DNA of 45,074 nt from Clostridium luticellarii (GCF_002995845.1 NZ_PVXP01000023.1:1-45074), one strand, 5' to 3'. Shown: positions 16,149 to 24,319, counted from the stretch's first letter. Numbers and translations are program-made. Notes: generated by a model not told the origin, from the sequence alone.

Positions 16149-16964
16149 ATGAATAGATTAAATAAACCAGTTTTTACAAAAGGAACAATTAGGGAAATGG
16201 AAGATATGTCATTTTTCATATATGCTAAGATTTTTGATGATTTGCTAATTGTTGCACAAAAGCAGACAAACTGTTTTGTATTGAAAACAAGTGATGGGCT
16301 GATAGTAATAGATGCTATTTGGCCGGTAAAAGAAGCTTTTGAGGCAATAATAGATTCCATTGAAGATGTTGGCTGGAATCCCGCTGCAATAAAAAAACTG
16401 GTTTTGACACATGGACATGTTGATCATACTGGATGCGGGAAATGGTTTGTTGAAAGATATCATGCTGATACCTATCTTTCTAAAATAGATGATATTTTTT
16501 GGAATGAATATCCCACAAAACCTGATAGACCGGAAACGTGGAAAGATTACAAAATTAATGTTTATATCCAGGATGGTGATACCATAACATTAGGTGATAA
16601 GACGATATATGTTTATGGTACTCCTGGTCATACTCCGGGAGGATTAAGCTACATGTTCCCTGTAAAAGAAAAAGGAGAAACTCACATGGCAGCATTATGG
16701 GGAGGAACGACACCACCATGGACAAAGAACGAAGTGAAACAATATCTCAAGTCATTGGATTACTTTATAAGTGAAGCAATTTGTAGAAAAGTAGATGTGG
16801 CTTTAAGTAATCATACAGCTATAGATAATGGATTGGAACGTATTATGTATTCAAAAAAAAGATTGGACTACATGCCCAATATTTATATCATCGGACAGGA
16901 TGGATTCCAAAATTATTGTCAGGTATTTCGTACATTGAGTTATGAGATGCTGGAAAAATTATAA
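16149..16964 (+). CDS. metallo-beta-lactamase-fold hydrolase
   Basis: A 271-residue cytoplasmic metal hydrolase. The metal motif is THGHVDHTG (about residue 87), followed by GTPGHTPGGLSY for the next histidine ligand, and SNHTAID late in the protein for a further one. The N-terminal strand pattern CFVLKTSDGLIVIDA is standard for the fold. It has no signal peptide, so it is not a secreted beta-lactamase; relatives act on lactones, thioesters or glutathione adducts and the substrate cannot be read from sequence. ATG 16149 follows GAGGAG and ends at a strong bidirectional terminator. Confidence 0.87.
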   Translation: MNRLNKPVFTKGTIREMEDMSFFIYAKIFDDLLIVAQKQTNCFVLKTSDGLIVIDAIWPVKEAFEAIIDSIEDVGWNPAAIKKLVLTHGHVDHTGCGKWFVERYHADTYLSKIDDIFWNEYPTKPDRPETWKDYKINVYIQDGDTITLGDKTIYVYGTPGHTPGGLSYMFPVKEKGETHMAALWGGTTPPWTKNEVKQYLKSLDYFISEAICRKVDVALSNHTAIDNGLERIMYSKKRLDYMPNIYIIGQDGFQNYCQVFRTLSYEMLEKL

Positions 16965-17062
16965 ACATAACCTGAAGTCAGCAAATTCAAGTTTGTATAA
17001 TTTATAATATAAAAATTTTGGGTTAAAAATCAAGCATAGATTTATTCAAGTACCAAGAAAAT

Positions 17063-17110
17063 AAGCACTATCGTCACTATAAAAAATAGGATACAGTGAT
17101 GGTAGTGCTT
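17063..17110. terminator. bidirectional terminator
   Basis: AAGCACTATCGTCACT (17063-17078) pairs with AGTGATGGTAGTGCTT (17095-17110) with one mismatch, followed by a T run. It separates the hydrolase gene (plus) from the nitroreductase gene (minus). Confidence 0.8.
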
Positions 17111-17143
17111 TTTCAAGTCTAAATATTTTTTAACTTTAGAATA

Positions 17144-17959
17144 TCATTCAATGAAATTAACTTCTAGTGGATTTCTATTAACTAATCTCTGAAATTTATA
17201 TTTTGGATATCCAACCATGACAGCACCCGTTATTATTGTATCTTGAGGAATATTAATCAAATCTAATAGAGGTGCATATTCCGCAAAAGCACACATCTCA
17301 AATAGTCCGGCCCAGCAGCTTCCTAGTCCTAAAGAGGTTGCAAAAAGCTCCATATATGTAAACTGTGAAATTGTATTTTGTCTGCCGTTTTTTAAATCTT
17401 TAGAAGCAGTTCCCAAAATTAAACTGGGTGCATCCCGTAGTATTACATCGTTCCTATTTTCCTTATAATCTTTAACATGAGCAGAAAAACTCCAGTATCC
17501 TGATGACTTAGTTGCTTGTTCTTCCATCCACTCCATTACAGTGTCTGTTAATTTTCTAAGCAATTCTTTATTTTTAATAATAATATATGAAATTCCCTGG
17601 CTATTACTTGCCGTAGGGGCAAGTCTTGCAATATTAACTAATTTTATAAGCTTTTCTTTTTCTACAGGTATGTCTTTATAACAGCGAATTGATCTGCGTG
17701 ATCTAAGAAATTTTTCAGCTGCTAATTCATTTATTACAGGAAATTTTTCTAATTTAGCTTGATCTTTTAAAGGAGTCTTCATATTATCAATTGCACTATT
17801 AGGGCATACTGCAGTACACTGTCCACAACCGATACAAACTTTTTCAACGACCTCTCTTGGCCCATTTTCATCCATATGTAAAAATTTTGTTGGACACACT
17901 TTTGTACAAATTCCACATTTAGTACATTTCTCTTTGTTTATCTTAATTAATTTCACCAT
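17144..17959 (-). CDS. nitroreductase with N-terminal 2x[4Fe-4S] ferredoxin domain
   Basis: A 271-residue fusion. Residues about 10-60 hold two cluster motifs, CTKCGICTKVCP and CIGCGQCTAVCP; residues about 80-265 are an FMN-binding nitroreductase domain (FLRSRRSIRCYKD, IARLAPTASNSQG, and GLGSCWAGLF near the end). The ferredoxin part probably passes electrons to the flavin for reduction of nitro compounds, quinones or similar substrates, a layout common in clostridia and methanogens. The gene is divergent from an HxlR regulator with operator-like repeats between them, a typical arrangement for oxidant- or aldehyde-responsive control. Confidence 0.9.
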   Translation of the reverse strand: MVKLIKINKEKCTKCGICTKVCPTKFLHMDENGPREVVEKVCIGCGQCTAVCPNSAIDNMKTPLKDQAKLEKFPVINELAAEKFLRSRRSIRCYKDIPVEKEKLIKLVNIARLAPTASNSQGISYIIIKNKELLRKLTDTVMEWMEEQATKSSGYWSFSAHVKDYKENRNDVILRDAPSLILGTASKDLKNGRQNTISQFTYMELFATSLGLGSCWAGLFEMCAFAEYAPLLDLINIPQDTIITGAVMVGYPKYKFQRLVNRNPLEVNFIE

Positions 17960-17982
17960 CTACGCCTCATTTTTGTTTAAAA

Positions 17983-18077
17983 TTTGTATACGAAAGTTAC
18001 TTACATTATAATAATATACATCAATGTAGAACATAACAAGTACGCACTTATAAGTGCTATAGTAACCATTTGTATAC
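17983..18077. promoter_or_regulatory. HxlR promoter with repeated TTTGTATAC operators
   Basis: TTTGTATAC occurs at 17983-17991 and 18069-18077, each containing the palindrome GTATAC. The first copy overlaps the -35 of a promoter (TTGTAT 17984-17989, 17-bp spacer, TATAAT 18007-18012) reading toward the HxlR gene. The second lies just before its ribosome site. Binding by HxlR is inferred from the arrangement. Confidence 0.5.
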
Positions 18078-18097
18078 TATTTAAGGAGGTGTTCCCA

Positions 18098-18439
18098 ATG
18101 ATAAAATATAAAAATACAGAATACCAATGTTCCATGGAATTAACTTTAAATATAATAGGTGGAAAATGGAAGCCAATTATTCTTTGGTATTTGAGCAGCA
18201 ATACTCTAAGGTTTGGAGAATTAAAAAAGAAAATGCCTAAAATAACACAAAAAATGCTTGCACAGCAGCTTAAGTCACTTGAAGAAAATGGACTTGTTAA
18301 TAGATTTGTATACAATGAAATACCACCTAGAGTAGAGTATTCTCTTACCTATATCGGAAAAACTCTTATTCCAATTTTAGAAAATCTATCTGAATGGGCA
18401 CATGAATATATAAATACAAATAAATCACAATGTCTTTAA
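18098..18439 (+). CDS. HxlR family transcriptional regulator
   Basis: A 113-residue winged-helix regulator. It has the family hallmark of a cysteine just before the recognition region (YQCSMELTLNIIGGKWK), then LRFGELKKKMP and KMLAQQLKSLEENGLV with the wing PPRVEYSLT. The cysteine often senses electrophiles or oxidants in relatives such as YodB and HypR, which control nitroreductases. The frame is open further upstream, but ATG 18098 follows a perfect AAGGAGGTG site. It is divergent from the nitroreductase gene, its most likely target. Confidence 0.9.
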   Translation: MIKYKNTEYQCSMELTLNIIGGKWKPIILWYLSSNTLRFGELKKKMPKITQKMLAQQLKSLEENGLVNRFVYNEIPPRVEYSLTYIGKTLIPILENLSEWAHEYINTNKSQCL

Positions 18440-18596
18440 ATATACTCATCAGTGAATAGAATACCCGTAATATATAAATATTCATATCATTTCAAACTGT
18501 TGATTTTTTCTGTTATAGTGGTAAAATATAGGTGTACCACCAGTGAAGGTTTTCCTAAAAGATTGACATTTAAACGATTACGTAACCCTAACCTAC

Positions 18597-18625
18597 GAGA
18601 GCCCCTTAACCCGCTAGGGGCTCTC
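18597..18625 (+). terminator. strong terminator after the HxlR gene region
   Basis: GAGAGCCCC (18597-18605) pairs perfectly with GGGGCTCTC (18617-18625), followed by TTTTCC. An outer pair CGTAAC (18581-18586) and GTTACG (18634-18639) can extend the fold. Confidence 0.75.
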
Positions 18626-18722
18626 TTTTCCTTGTTACGAAAAGTTTTCTATTGTACAATATATATGGCATGATATAATGTGCTCTAATCATATCTTAAA
18701 TTGTGTTTCTTAACTAAGTTAA

Positions 18723-18750
18723 GGAGCTAATCATTTTTTTGATTGGCTCC
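18723..18750 (+). terminator. second hairpin between HxlR and queT
   Basis: GGAGCTAATCA pairs with TGATTGGCTCC (one mismatch) over a T-rich loop, followed by a T-rich stretch. The rest of the 670-bp gap holds the queT promoter and riboswitch; I see no gene in it. Confidence 0.6.
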
Positions 18751-18943
18751 TGTATATTTTTGCCTTCAAAAATAATTTAAATGATACTATGAAATTTTAC
18801 ATTTGATGCCATTTTCTATATTTATTTTCTGCTTTTTTAATTACAGCGTTCTGGGTAAAATTAAGAATGTTTTTAACTGCTTTGTATTATTATACATAAT
18901 GCCCTGTTATAGTACAACTGCAGAAAATCTATTTATAAAGTTC

Positions 18944-18972
18944 TTGATTTCAGATATTTTATGATATATAAT
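18944..18972 (+). promoter_or_regulatory. promoter of the queT-queF transcript
   Basis: TTGATT (18944-18949), 17-bp spacer, TATAAT (18967-18972). Transcription would start about 15 bases before the preQ1 aptamer. Confidence 0.65.
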
Positions 18973-18993
18973 GATGAAAGTAAAATTGAAAAA

Positions 18994-19032
18994 GACAGTT
19001 CGGAACCATCCTGTCTTTAAACAAAACTAGGG
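18994..19032 (+). ncRNA. preQ1-I riboswitch aptamer
   Basis: The stem GACAG (18994-18998) with CTGTC (19011-19015) encloses the loop TTCGGAACCATC, followed by the A-rich tail ending AAACTAGG that folds back as the pseudoknot. This is the preQ1-I class layout. It precedes the preQ1-related genes queT and queF and a terminator hairpin, so ligand binding should stop transcription. Confidence 0.88.
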
Positions 19033-19057
19033 GTATGGATTATTTAATAATCCTTTT

Positions 19058-19080
19058 AAAAAAGCACCTAGGTGCTTTTT
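19058..19080 (+). terminator. riboswitch terminator
   Basis: AAAAAGCACC pairs with GGTGCTTTTT around a 2-base centre, with further T after it, about 25 bases past the aptamer. It lies before the queT start and is the expected expression platform. Confidence 0.8.
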
Positions 19081-19112
19081 ATTTTTGTATTTACCTCTGG
19101 ATTGGGGGAAAA

Positions 19113-19595
19113 ATGGAAAACAGAAAAGTTTTTAGTACAAGAAAGATTGCAATATCGGGAATAGTAATTGCATTATATGCTATACTAATGTACTTTACCC
19201 AGGGATTTGCATTTGGTCAGTACCAGATAAGGATAGCTACAGCACTATATTCATTAAGTGCACTTGCTCCTTACTTGATAGTTCCTCTTGGAATTGGAAA
19301 TATGATCAGCAATACGATTATGGGTGGAATGGGAATTTATGATATATTGGGGGGATTTTTAGTAGGTGTTATAACAAGTACGTTTACCTATTTGATAGAG
19401 CGTGTACATTTTAATCGATGGTTTATGATTATACCGCTTGTTTGCGGGCCTGGGCTTATTGTGCCGATATGGCTGTCAAAAATATTAAATGTGAACTATA
19501 CCATACTTGCTGTAAGTTTGTGTATAGGTCAGATTATACCTGCTATTGCAGGAGTACTGCTTGTTAAACATCTAGAGAGTAAAATAAAATTTTGA
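19113..19595 (+). CDS. queT: QueT family queuosine precursor transporter
   Basis: About 160 residues with five to six hydrophobic segments; the substrate-binding membrane component of an ECF-type importer for preQ1 or related queuosine precursors. Visible features are [31 protein letters not shown] and [20 protein letters not shown], characteristic of QueT. The frame is open from 19035, but that start would lie upstream of the riboswitch terminator; ATG 19113 after TTGGGGGA is correct. The preQ1 riboswitch in its leader supports the substrate. QueF follows 14 bp behind the stop. Confidence 0.9.
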   Translation: MENRKVFSTRKIAISGIVIALYAILMYFTQGFAFGQYQIRIATALYSLSALAPYLIVPLGIGNMISNTIMGGMGIYDILGGFLVGVITSTFTYLIERVHFNRWFMIIPLVCGPGLIVPIWLSKILNVNYTILAVSLCIGQIIPAIAGVLLVKHLESKIKF

Positions 19596-19609
19596 TTGGA
19601 GTTGATAAT

Positions 19610-20104
19610 ATGAATGATAGGGAGAATGAATTGAAAGGCTCTACTGTTCTGGGCAAAGAAAATGTAAGCTACAAGTTTGATTATGATCCGTCGATCCTTA
19701 AAACGTTTGTTAATAAACACAGGGATAACGATTATTTTGTTAAGTTCAACTGTCCTGAATTCACAAGCCTTTGCCCCATAACCGGCCAGCCGGATTTTGC
19801 ATCTGTTTATATTTCCTATGTGCCGGACAAGCTGATGGTAGAAAGCAAGTCACTTAAACTTTATCTTTTTAGTTTTAGAAATCATGGAGATTTTCATGAG
19901 GACTGCATAAACATAATAATGAAGGATCTTATAAAGCTTATGTCTCCAAAATACATAGAAGTACAGGGAAAATTTTTTCCAAGGGGAGGAATTTCAATTG
20001 ATCCTTATACGAACTATGGTAAAAAAAGTACGCCATGGGAGCGTGTTGCTGTCAAAAGGCTTTATTATCATGATCTTTATCCCGAAAAGATTGATAATAG
20101 ATAA
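19610..20104 (+). CDS. queF: NADPH-dependent 7-cyano-7-deazaguanine reductase QueF
   Basis: A 164-residue cytoplasmic enzyme reducing the nitrile preQ0 to the amine preQ1 in queuosine synthesis. The catalytic cysteine is Cys55 in [13 protein letters not shown], the same position as in the B. subtilis enzyme. The family motif [20 protein letters not shown] and a C-terminal PWERV follow. The start is ATG 19610 after GGAG; a TTG at 19592 is open but badly placed. Pairing a precursor importer with QueF under a preQ1 riboswitch suggests the cell can take up preQ0 or preQ1 and finish the pathway. Confidence 0.95.
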   Translation: MNDRENELKGSTVLGKENVSYKFDYDPSILKTFVNKHRDNDYFVKFNCPEFTSLCPITGQPDFASVYISYVPDKLMVESKSLKLYLFSFRNHGDFHEDCINIIMKDLIKLMSPKYIEVQGKFFPRGGISIDPYTNYGKKSTPWERVAVKRLYYHDLYPEKIDNR

Positions 20105-20178
20105 ATTATTTTTATTTGCCGCCTTAATAGGAAAAACTATGAATGTCAAAGGCGAAATGCGGGATAAAGCTACTTATT

Positions 20179-20784
20179 TTAAAATATGAATGGTATTATT
20201 TTCCATGTACTTTTAATATAATCGAGATATTCATTGCCAAATGAATTTATAAGAGTTTTCTCTTCAATTTTTATTCGATATCCATATACAATTGAGATTA
20301 TGACTAGGGCAGTTAATATAGATGTTATGGATCTAATTGAAATTGAGATTCCCACAAGTGTGAGTATAGTTCCTGTATATGCTGGATGTCTTATTAATTT
20401 ATATGGACCATTTTTTACAATGGATTGTTTGGATTCTATTATGACAGAAAGTGAGAAAAACCTTCTCAGTGCAAAAACCGCCCAGCATCTTATAATAATT
20501 CCAGTCAGCATAAAAATTATTCCAATAAAGAAAAAAGAGTGCGGTAAAATTAAATTTAACTTGTTCCTGAATAAAAAACTAAAATAGATACAGGCATAAA
20601 TTCCAATTACAATTGAAAAAAAAGAACCTTTGTCTTTAAATTTTTTGCTGCTTTTCCTGAAAAATGATTTATGGAAAGTGAGTACAAAAATTACACATTC
20701 GGCAGTCAACCATATGCAGAAAATGTCCTGGAAGATATTGTGTTCAAATGTGCTTGAAAAAAATCTATAACCAAATAAATTCAT
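20179..20784 (-). CDS. isoprenylcysteine carboxyl methyltransferase (ICMT) family membrane protein
   Basis: A 201-residue membrane protein with about five hydrophobic segments. The C-terminal half has the ICMT signature: GPYKLIRHPAYTG (about 127-139) and EEKTLINSFGNEYLDYIKST (about 172-191), which form the S-adenosylmethionine site in this family. The methyl acceptor in bacteria is usually unknown and is unlikely to be a prenylated protein. ATG 20784 follows GGGAGG. Upstream lie a Fur-like box over the probable -10 and a perfect palindrome that could be a response-regulator site, and the two-component genes lie directly upstream on the same strand. Confidence 0.83.
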   Translation of the reverse strand: MNLFGYRFFSSTFEHNIFQDIFCIWLTAECVIFVLTFHKSFFRKSSKKFKDKGSFFSIVIGIYACIYFSFLFRNKLNLILPHSFFFIGIIFMLTGIIIRCWAVFALRRFFSLSVIIESKQSIVKNGPYKLIRHPAYTGTILTLVGISISIRSITSILTALVIISIVYGYRIKIEEKTLINSFGNEYLDYIKSTWKIIPFIF

Positions 20785-20813
20785 GCTATTAAAATCCTCC
20801 CTGATATATTTCT

Positions 20814-20832
20814 AATAACAATTATCATTATA
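20814..20832. promoter_or_regulatory. Fur-like box upstream of the ICMT-family gene
   Basis: On the minus strand this reads TATAATGATAATTGTTATT, 15 of 19 matches to the classical Fur box. It overlaps the TATAAT -10 of the probable promoter (a poor -35, TTCCAA, lies 17 bp upstream). AT-rich sequence makes chance matches likelier than usual. Confidence 0.35.
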
Positions 20833-20896
20833 ATTTCTGTGTTTAAAATTGGAAGGTGAATTAAGTAATAATTTGCAAAAAAATAGACTATATACA

Positions 20897-20910
20897 ATGA
20901 CTAAAGTCAT
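20897..20910. promoter_or_regulatory. perfect 14-bp palindrome between the regulator and ICMT-family genes
   Basis: ATGACTAAAGTCAT lies 12 bp past the response-regulator stop and about 110 bp upstream of the ICMT-family gene. ACT-N-AGT cores are typical of LiaR/VraR-type sites, so it may be the target of the adjacent response regulator. Confidence 0.35.
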
Positions 20911-20922
20911 ATATATAATCTA

Positions 20923-21561
20923 TCATTTTTTTATGAAAAGAGCTGACAGTTGAGTTCTTCTCTTTAAATTTAATTTTCTTAGAATATTTGATATGTAATT
21001 TTTTACTGTGCCTTCGGAAATAAAAAGCTCATTTGAAATTTGGCTGTTGCTTTGTCCTTTTATTACAAGTTTTAATACTTCAATTTCTCTTTTAGTCAAT
21101 AGATCAAAAATTTTATCCTTAAAGGATGTATCATTGGCATCTGTGGGAGTTAGGGCTGATATAAGTTTGGGAGTTACACTGGGATCAAACATCATTTTGT
21201 TATTGTAAGCTTCTTTTATGCTTTTTATAATGTAATCAATCTCACTGTCTTTTAAAATATAACCGCTTATGCCATTTTTAATTCCATTGAACAGGTACTC
21301 GTCCTCGTTAAAAGTTGTCAAAATTATTATTTTAATATTGGGATATCTTGCTTTTACAATGCGGGATGTTTTTATTCCGTCCATTTTTGGCATCCTTACA
21401 TCCATTAAAATTACATCTACAATGTATTTGCTTAAATTTTTTAGTACATCACAGCCGTTTTCAGCTTCGCAAACTATTTCTATTTCGGAGTCAAGGCTTA
21501 ATATCTTTTTAAGCCCTTCTCGAACTATAATCTGATCGTCAGCTATCATTACTTTTATCAT
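20923..21561 (-). CDS. NarL/LuxR-family response regulator
   Basis: A 212-residue regulator. The receiver domain (1-120) has the acidic pair DD at 8-9, the phosphorylated Asp54 in VILMDVRMPKMDG, and a lysine in YILKDSE. The LuxR-type helix-turn-helix (about 145-205) shows LTKREIEVLKLV and NSQISNELFISEGTVKNYIS. Phosphorylation by the kinase next door would allow dimerisation and binding of a palindrome. Its start lies 23 bp inside the kinase gene, so the two are translationally coupled. The gene downstream on the same strand is the ICMT-family methyltransferase. Confidence 0.93.
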   Translation of the reverse strand: MIKVMIADDQIIVREGLKKILSLDSEIEIVCEAENGCDVLKNLSKYIVDVILMDVRMPKMDGIKTSRIVKARYPNIKIIILTTFNEDEYLFNGIKNGISGYILKDSEIDYIIKSIKEAYNNKMMFDPSVTPKLISALTPTDANDTSFKDKIFDLLTKREIEVLKLVIKGQSNSQISNELFISEGTVKNYISNILRKLNLKRRTQLSALFIKK

Positions 21562-22720
21562 CTATAATTACCTCCGGTATTGAAGCTGTTATAGTAAATC
21601 CTTTATTGGGGGAGGTTATAAAATTTATGGTTCCATTAAAAGTTTTAAATCTGTTTTCAATTCCGGCAAGCCCCTCCGATTTGATTATGCAGCTGCAGCC
21701 ATCCCCATTATCTTTAATTATAAGCTTGATAGTATTTCTTATCAATTTAATGGAAATAAATATTTTGGCTGAATTTCCATGCTTTAAACTATTTGTTATG
21801 GATTCTTTTATTGTTGAAATCAAGATATTCTTTATTGCAATTGATGATTTTTCTATATTGTTATCATAATTAAGTGTTATTTTTATAATATTCAATTTGT
21901 TGAATTTGGAGATTATTGATGTTATTTCATTATGAAGGCTGAAATTTTCATCAAGTTTTCTGAGATTGTATACAGTTTCCCGTAAACTTTGAATACTTTT
22001 GCTTATTAGGGATTCTAATTCGTTTATTTCATGATTTATTTTTTCCCTGTCTTTTATTGCTTTGATGTATTTTACATTCATAGAGAGAGCCATGAGTGAA
22101 TGGCCGAGAGAATCATGCAGCTCCTGGGATATTCTATTTCTCTCGTTTAAAACAAGATGTTCTCTTTCTTTAAATGAATAGTCGATTAAAGAACAATTCA
22201 GCATCTTTAGATTATTCATTTCATATCTGTATTCATGAATGCAGATATATACAAATAAAACCATAATATATACAAAACTGCAAAATACATAAGATGATAC
22301 ATCTGTGTAGAAGGGGATTTTGTTTATTAGAATGTTATCCACCAGCAAATACAGCATAAATCCTGACATATGACAGAAAATGAGTGCTCTTCTTGTTTCA
22401 CGGCTGTCAAATTCAAATACATTATCCAGTATGAAAAAATAATAAAATAATATGAAATTGTTGTTTGAATTTAAAAGCAGGAGTATTACACTCAATGCCA
22501 TGCAGAATGCAAGGAAAATCAATGCTTTCTTTTTGCTGTATTTCATGGTGTTAAATTGCATATATGTAAGTATAAACTGTACTATAACTAAAACTATAAA
22601 AATCATATCGGCGGGATATAATTTATTTGCGTATAATAACCTGGGTATTACAGATAAAATCAGCAGTAAATATAGGAACTTGGATTTTATCAAATTCCAT
22701 AATTTTAATATTTTATTCAT
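21539..22720 (-). CDS. sensor histidine kinase, NarL/DesK type (HisKA_3)
   Basis: About 393 residues. The N-terminal 150 residues hold four to six hydrophobic segments with very short loops, so the signal is probably sensed in the membrane. The dimerisation domain has the phosphorylated histidine His202 in RISQELHDSLGHSLMAL. The ATPase domain follows, with SLKHGNSAKIFI (N box), IKDNGDGC and GLAGIENRF (G boxes). DesK and LiaS have similar layouts and sense membrane state. ATG 22720 is preferred to TTG 22726. The stop lies inside the response-regulator gene. Confidence 0.92.
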   Translation of the reverse strand: MNKILKLWNLIKSKFLYLLLILSVIPRLLYANKLYPADMIFIVLVIVQFILTYMQFNTMKYSKKKALIFLAFCMALSVILLLLNSNNNFILFYYFFILDNVFEFDSRETRRALIFCHMSGFMLYLLVDNILINKIPFYTDVSSYVFCSFVYIMVLFVYICIHEYRYEMNNLKMLNCSLIDYSFKEREHLVLNERNRISQELHDSLGHSLMALSMNVKYIKAIKDREKINHEINELESLISKSIQSLRETVYNLRKLDENFSLHNEITSIISKFNKLNIIKITLNYDNNIEKSSIAIKNILISTIKESITNSLKHGNSAKIFISIKLIRNTIKLIIKDNGDGCSCIIKSEGLAGIENRFKTFNGTINFITSPNKGFTITASIPEVIIDDKSNDS

Positions 22721-22877
22721 TTGCAAACTCTTTTCCTATTTTAATTTATATGGATTAGCACAAGCTAATTCTAATAAATTGATTATGCTTCTAGTATACA
22801 TCCTTATATATACGTTGTATAGAGGGCTGCTTAGCCAAGGTGGATGTTCAATAAAAATCATGGAGGGCTTTTTATTA

Positions 22878-22939
22878 TTGACTGTTTGAGATATGAAGAG
22901 TATTATTATTTCTATAGATTGATAATGAGAATTATTATC
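22878..22939 (+). promoter_or_regulatory. strong promoter with near-consensus Fur box
   Basis: TTGACT (22878-22883), 17-bp spacer, TATTAT (22901-22906). Immediately after comes GATAATGAGAATTATTATC (22921-22939), which matches the 19-bp Fur consensus at 17 positions and would cover the transcription start. It reads toward the AraC-ABC genes, implying iron repression. Confidence 0.75.
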
Positions 22940-22954
22940 AATATATGTATATAT

Positions 22955-23345
22955 TTTATCCGAACGCTATCATTGCTAATACTTCCAGCGCACTCTGTGA
23001 AAGCGACTGTCATCAAATCAAAGATTTGGGACATCTGCTTTTCTCAAAGTGGGAGATAAGCACTGCTATGCGCCTGGATAAGGTGATTCTTAGGTTCGCA
23101 GTAATTTGCTTATGAGAAAAACCTTTTTCAAGAACCTTAGAAGAGCCAATCCAGTGGCGTAACAGTACTTAACCTATCAGTTGTAAACTGGGAGATTTAG
23201 AACTGGCAGCCATTGGATAAGTTCTGCCCCTAAAGGATAACGTATTCTAAGTGCTGAAGACACTAAGAATACTGTTAATAAGGTTCAGGTGGAGAAAAGT
23301 ATTCCTTATAAGCAAACTCCATCTGAACCTAAGAATCACTTGATA
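22955..23345 (+). ncRNA. long structured RNA leader of the AraC-ABC operon
   Basis: About 390 non-coding bases with many complementary pairs. CCAGCGCA (about 22985-22992) with TGCGCCTGG (about 23069-23077) encloses two smaller hairpins. A second block ends in a 14-bp hairpin, AGGTTCAGGTGGAG with CTCCATCTGAACCT (about 23281-23330). GAACCTAAGAATCACTT (23325-23341) can pair instead with GGTGATTCTTAGGTTC (23082-23097), and ATAAGCAAA with TTTGCTTAT. These alternatives exclude each other and lie just before the ribosome site. It fits no riboswitch class I recognise. A transposon-associated RNA relic is the main alternative. Confidence 0.45.
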
Positions 23346-23359
23346 TGTGAGGTGGTATT

Positions 23360-24319
23360 GTGTATGTAACAGATAGAGACAAGCAATTATATGGAAGTCA
23401 GGTATGTGTAGTTAAAAAAGATAAAGACTGTGCGATTTATAAAATTGACAATCCTACAGGCAGTGCCGTTATGACGAGTTATTCGGTATTTCCCGGTATT
23501 GAGCTGATTTATAATGACGTTCATGCACAATTTGTAAGCGTTGATGTAGAACCTCCCAAAAATATTTTGGAAATCAATCACTGCAGGGAAGGGATAATTG
23601 AGTGTGAAAGCAGAAAAGGAGAGTATTTGTATCTTTCCAGGGGCAGTCTTGCAATAAATCGAAAATTCAGTGTAAATAAAAGCTCTTATTTTCCATTGAG
23701 TCACTTTCATGGAATTACCGTTGCTCTGGATTTTGATAAAGTACCCGAGTGTTTGTCCTGTATTTTAGATGAAGTTTCAGTTGATCTGTCAAAATTGAAG
23801 AGTAAATTTTTCGGAAATAATGAAAATTTTTTAATAATAAGAGAAAATCAAAGTATACACCATATTTTTTCTGAATTGTATTCAGTGTCTGAGAAGATAA
23901 GAAAAGGATATTACAAAGTGAAGGTTTTAGAAATTCTCCTTTTCTTAAGCAGTCTGGGAGAAGAAGAATTGAAGCAGAGCAAACGGTACTACCCGAAAAA
24001 GCAGGTGGATACAGTGAAGAAGATAAAAAAATATTTAACAGTGGATCTTTCTGAAAAAGTTACTTTGGATGAACTGTCATCACAATTCAAAATTCCACTT
24101 ACCACCATGAAACTTGTGTTTAAAGAAATGTATGGAGACAGTATATATTCTTTTATAAGGACATATAAAATGCAGAAGGCAGTGGAACTTTTGAAAAACA
24201 CCGGCAGGGAGATCAATGATATTGCAGTATGCCTTGGATATAACAATGCCAGCAAATTTTCAAAGGCATTTAAAGAGGTGATTGGGATAAATCCCAGCAT
24301 ATATCGAAAAAATGTCTAA
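23360..24319 (+). CDS. AraC family transcriptional regulator
   Basis: A 319-residue activator. The N-terminal 200 residues form a sensing domain (INHCREGIIECE, LSRGSLAINR), and the C-terminal 100 residues form two helix-turn-helix units (TLDELSSQFKIPLTTMKLVF; INDIAVCLGYNNASKFSKAF, ending in NPSIYRK). Proteins of this shape often regulate siderophore uptake genes and sense the siderophore itself, as YbtA does. GTG 23360 follows GAGGTGG. The promoter far upstream carries a Fur box, and the two ABC genes follow after about 107 bp, so it probably activates them under iron limitation. Confidence 0.88.
   Translation: MYVTDRDKQLYGSQVCVVKKDKDCAIYKIDNPTGSAVMTSYSVFPGIELIYNDVHAQFVSVDVEPPKNILEINHCREGIIECESRKGEYLYLSRGSLAINRKFSVNKSSYFPLSHFHGITVALDFDKVPECLSCILDEVSVDLSKLKSKFFGNNENFLIIRENQSIHHIFSELYSVSEKIRKGYYKVKVLEILLFLSSLGEEELKQSKRYYPKKQVDTVKKIKKYLTVDLSEKVTLDELSSQFKIPLTTMKLVFKEMYGDSIYSFIRTYKMQKAVELLKNTGREINDIAVCLGYNNASKFSKAFKEVIGINPSIYRKNV

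Noticed and set aside
18452-18673. Open frame over the terminator after the HxlR gene
   Set aside because: It runs through a strong GC-rich terminator hairpin, has no ribosome site and resembles no protein.
19035-19112. Upstream open start for the QueT gene
   Set aside because: It would place translation across the riboswitch terminator hairpin and has no ribosome site; ATG 19113 is better.
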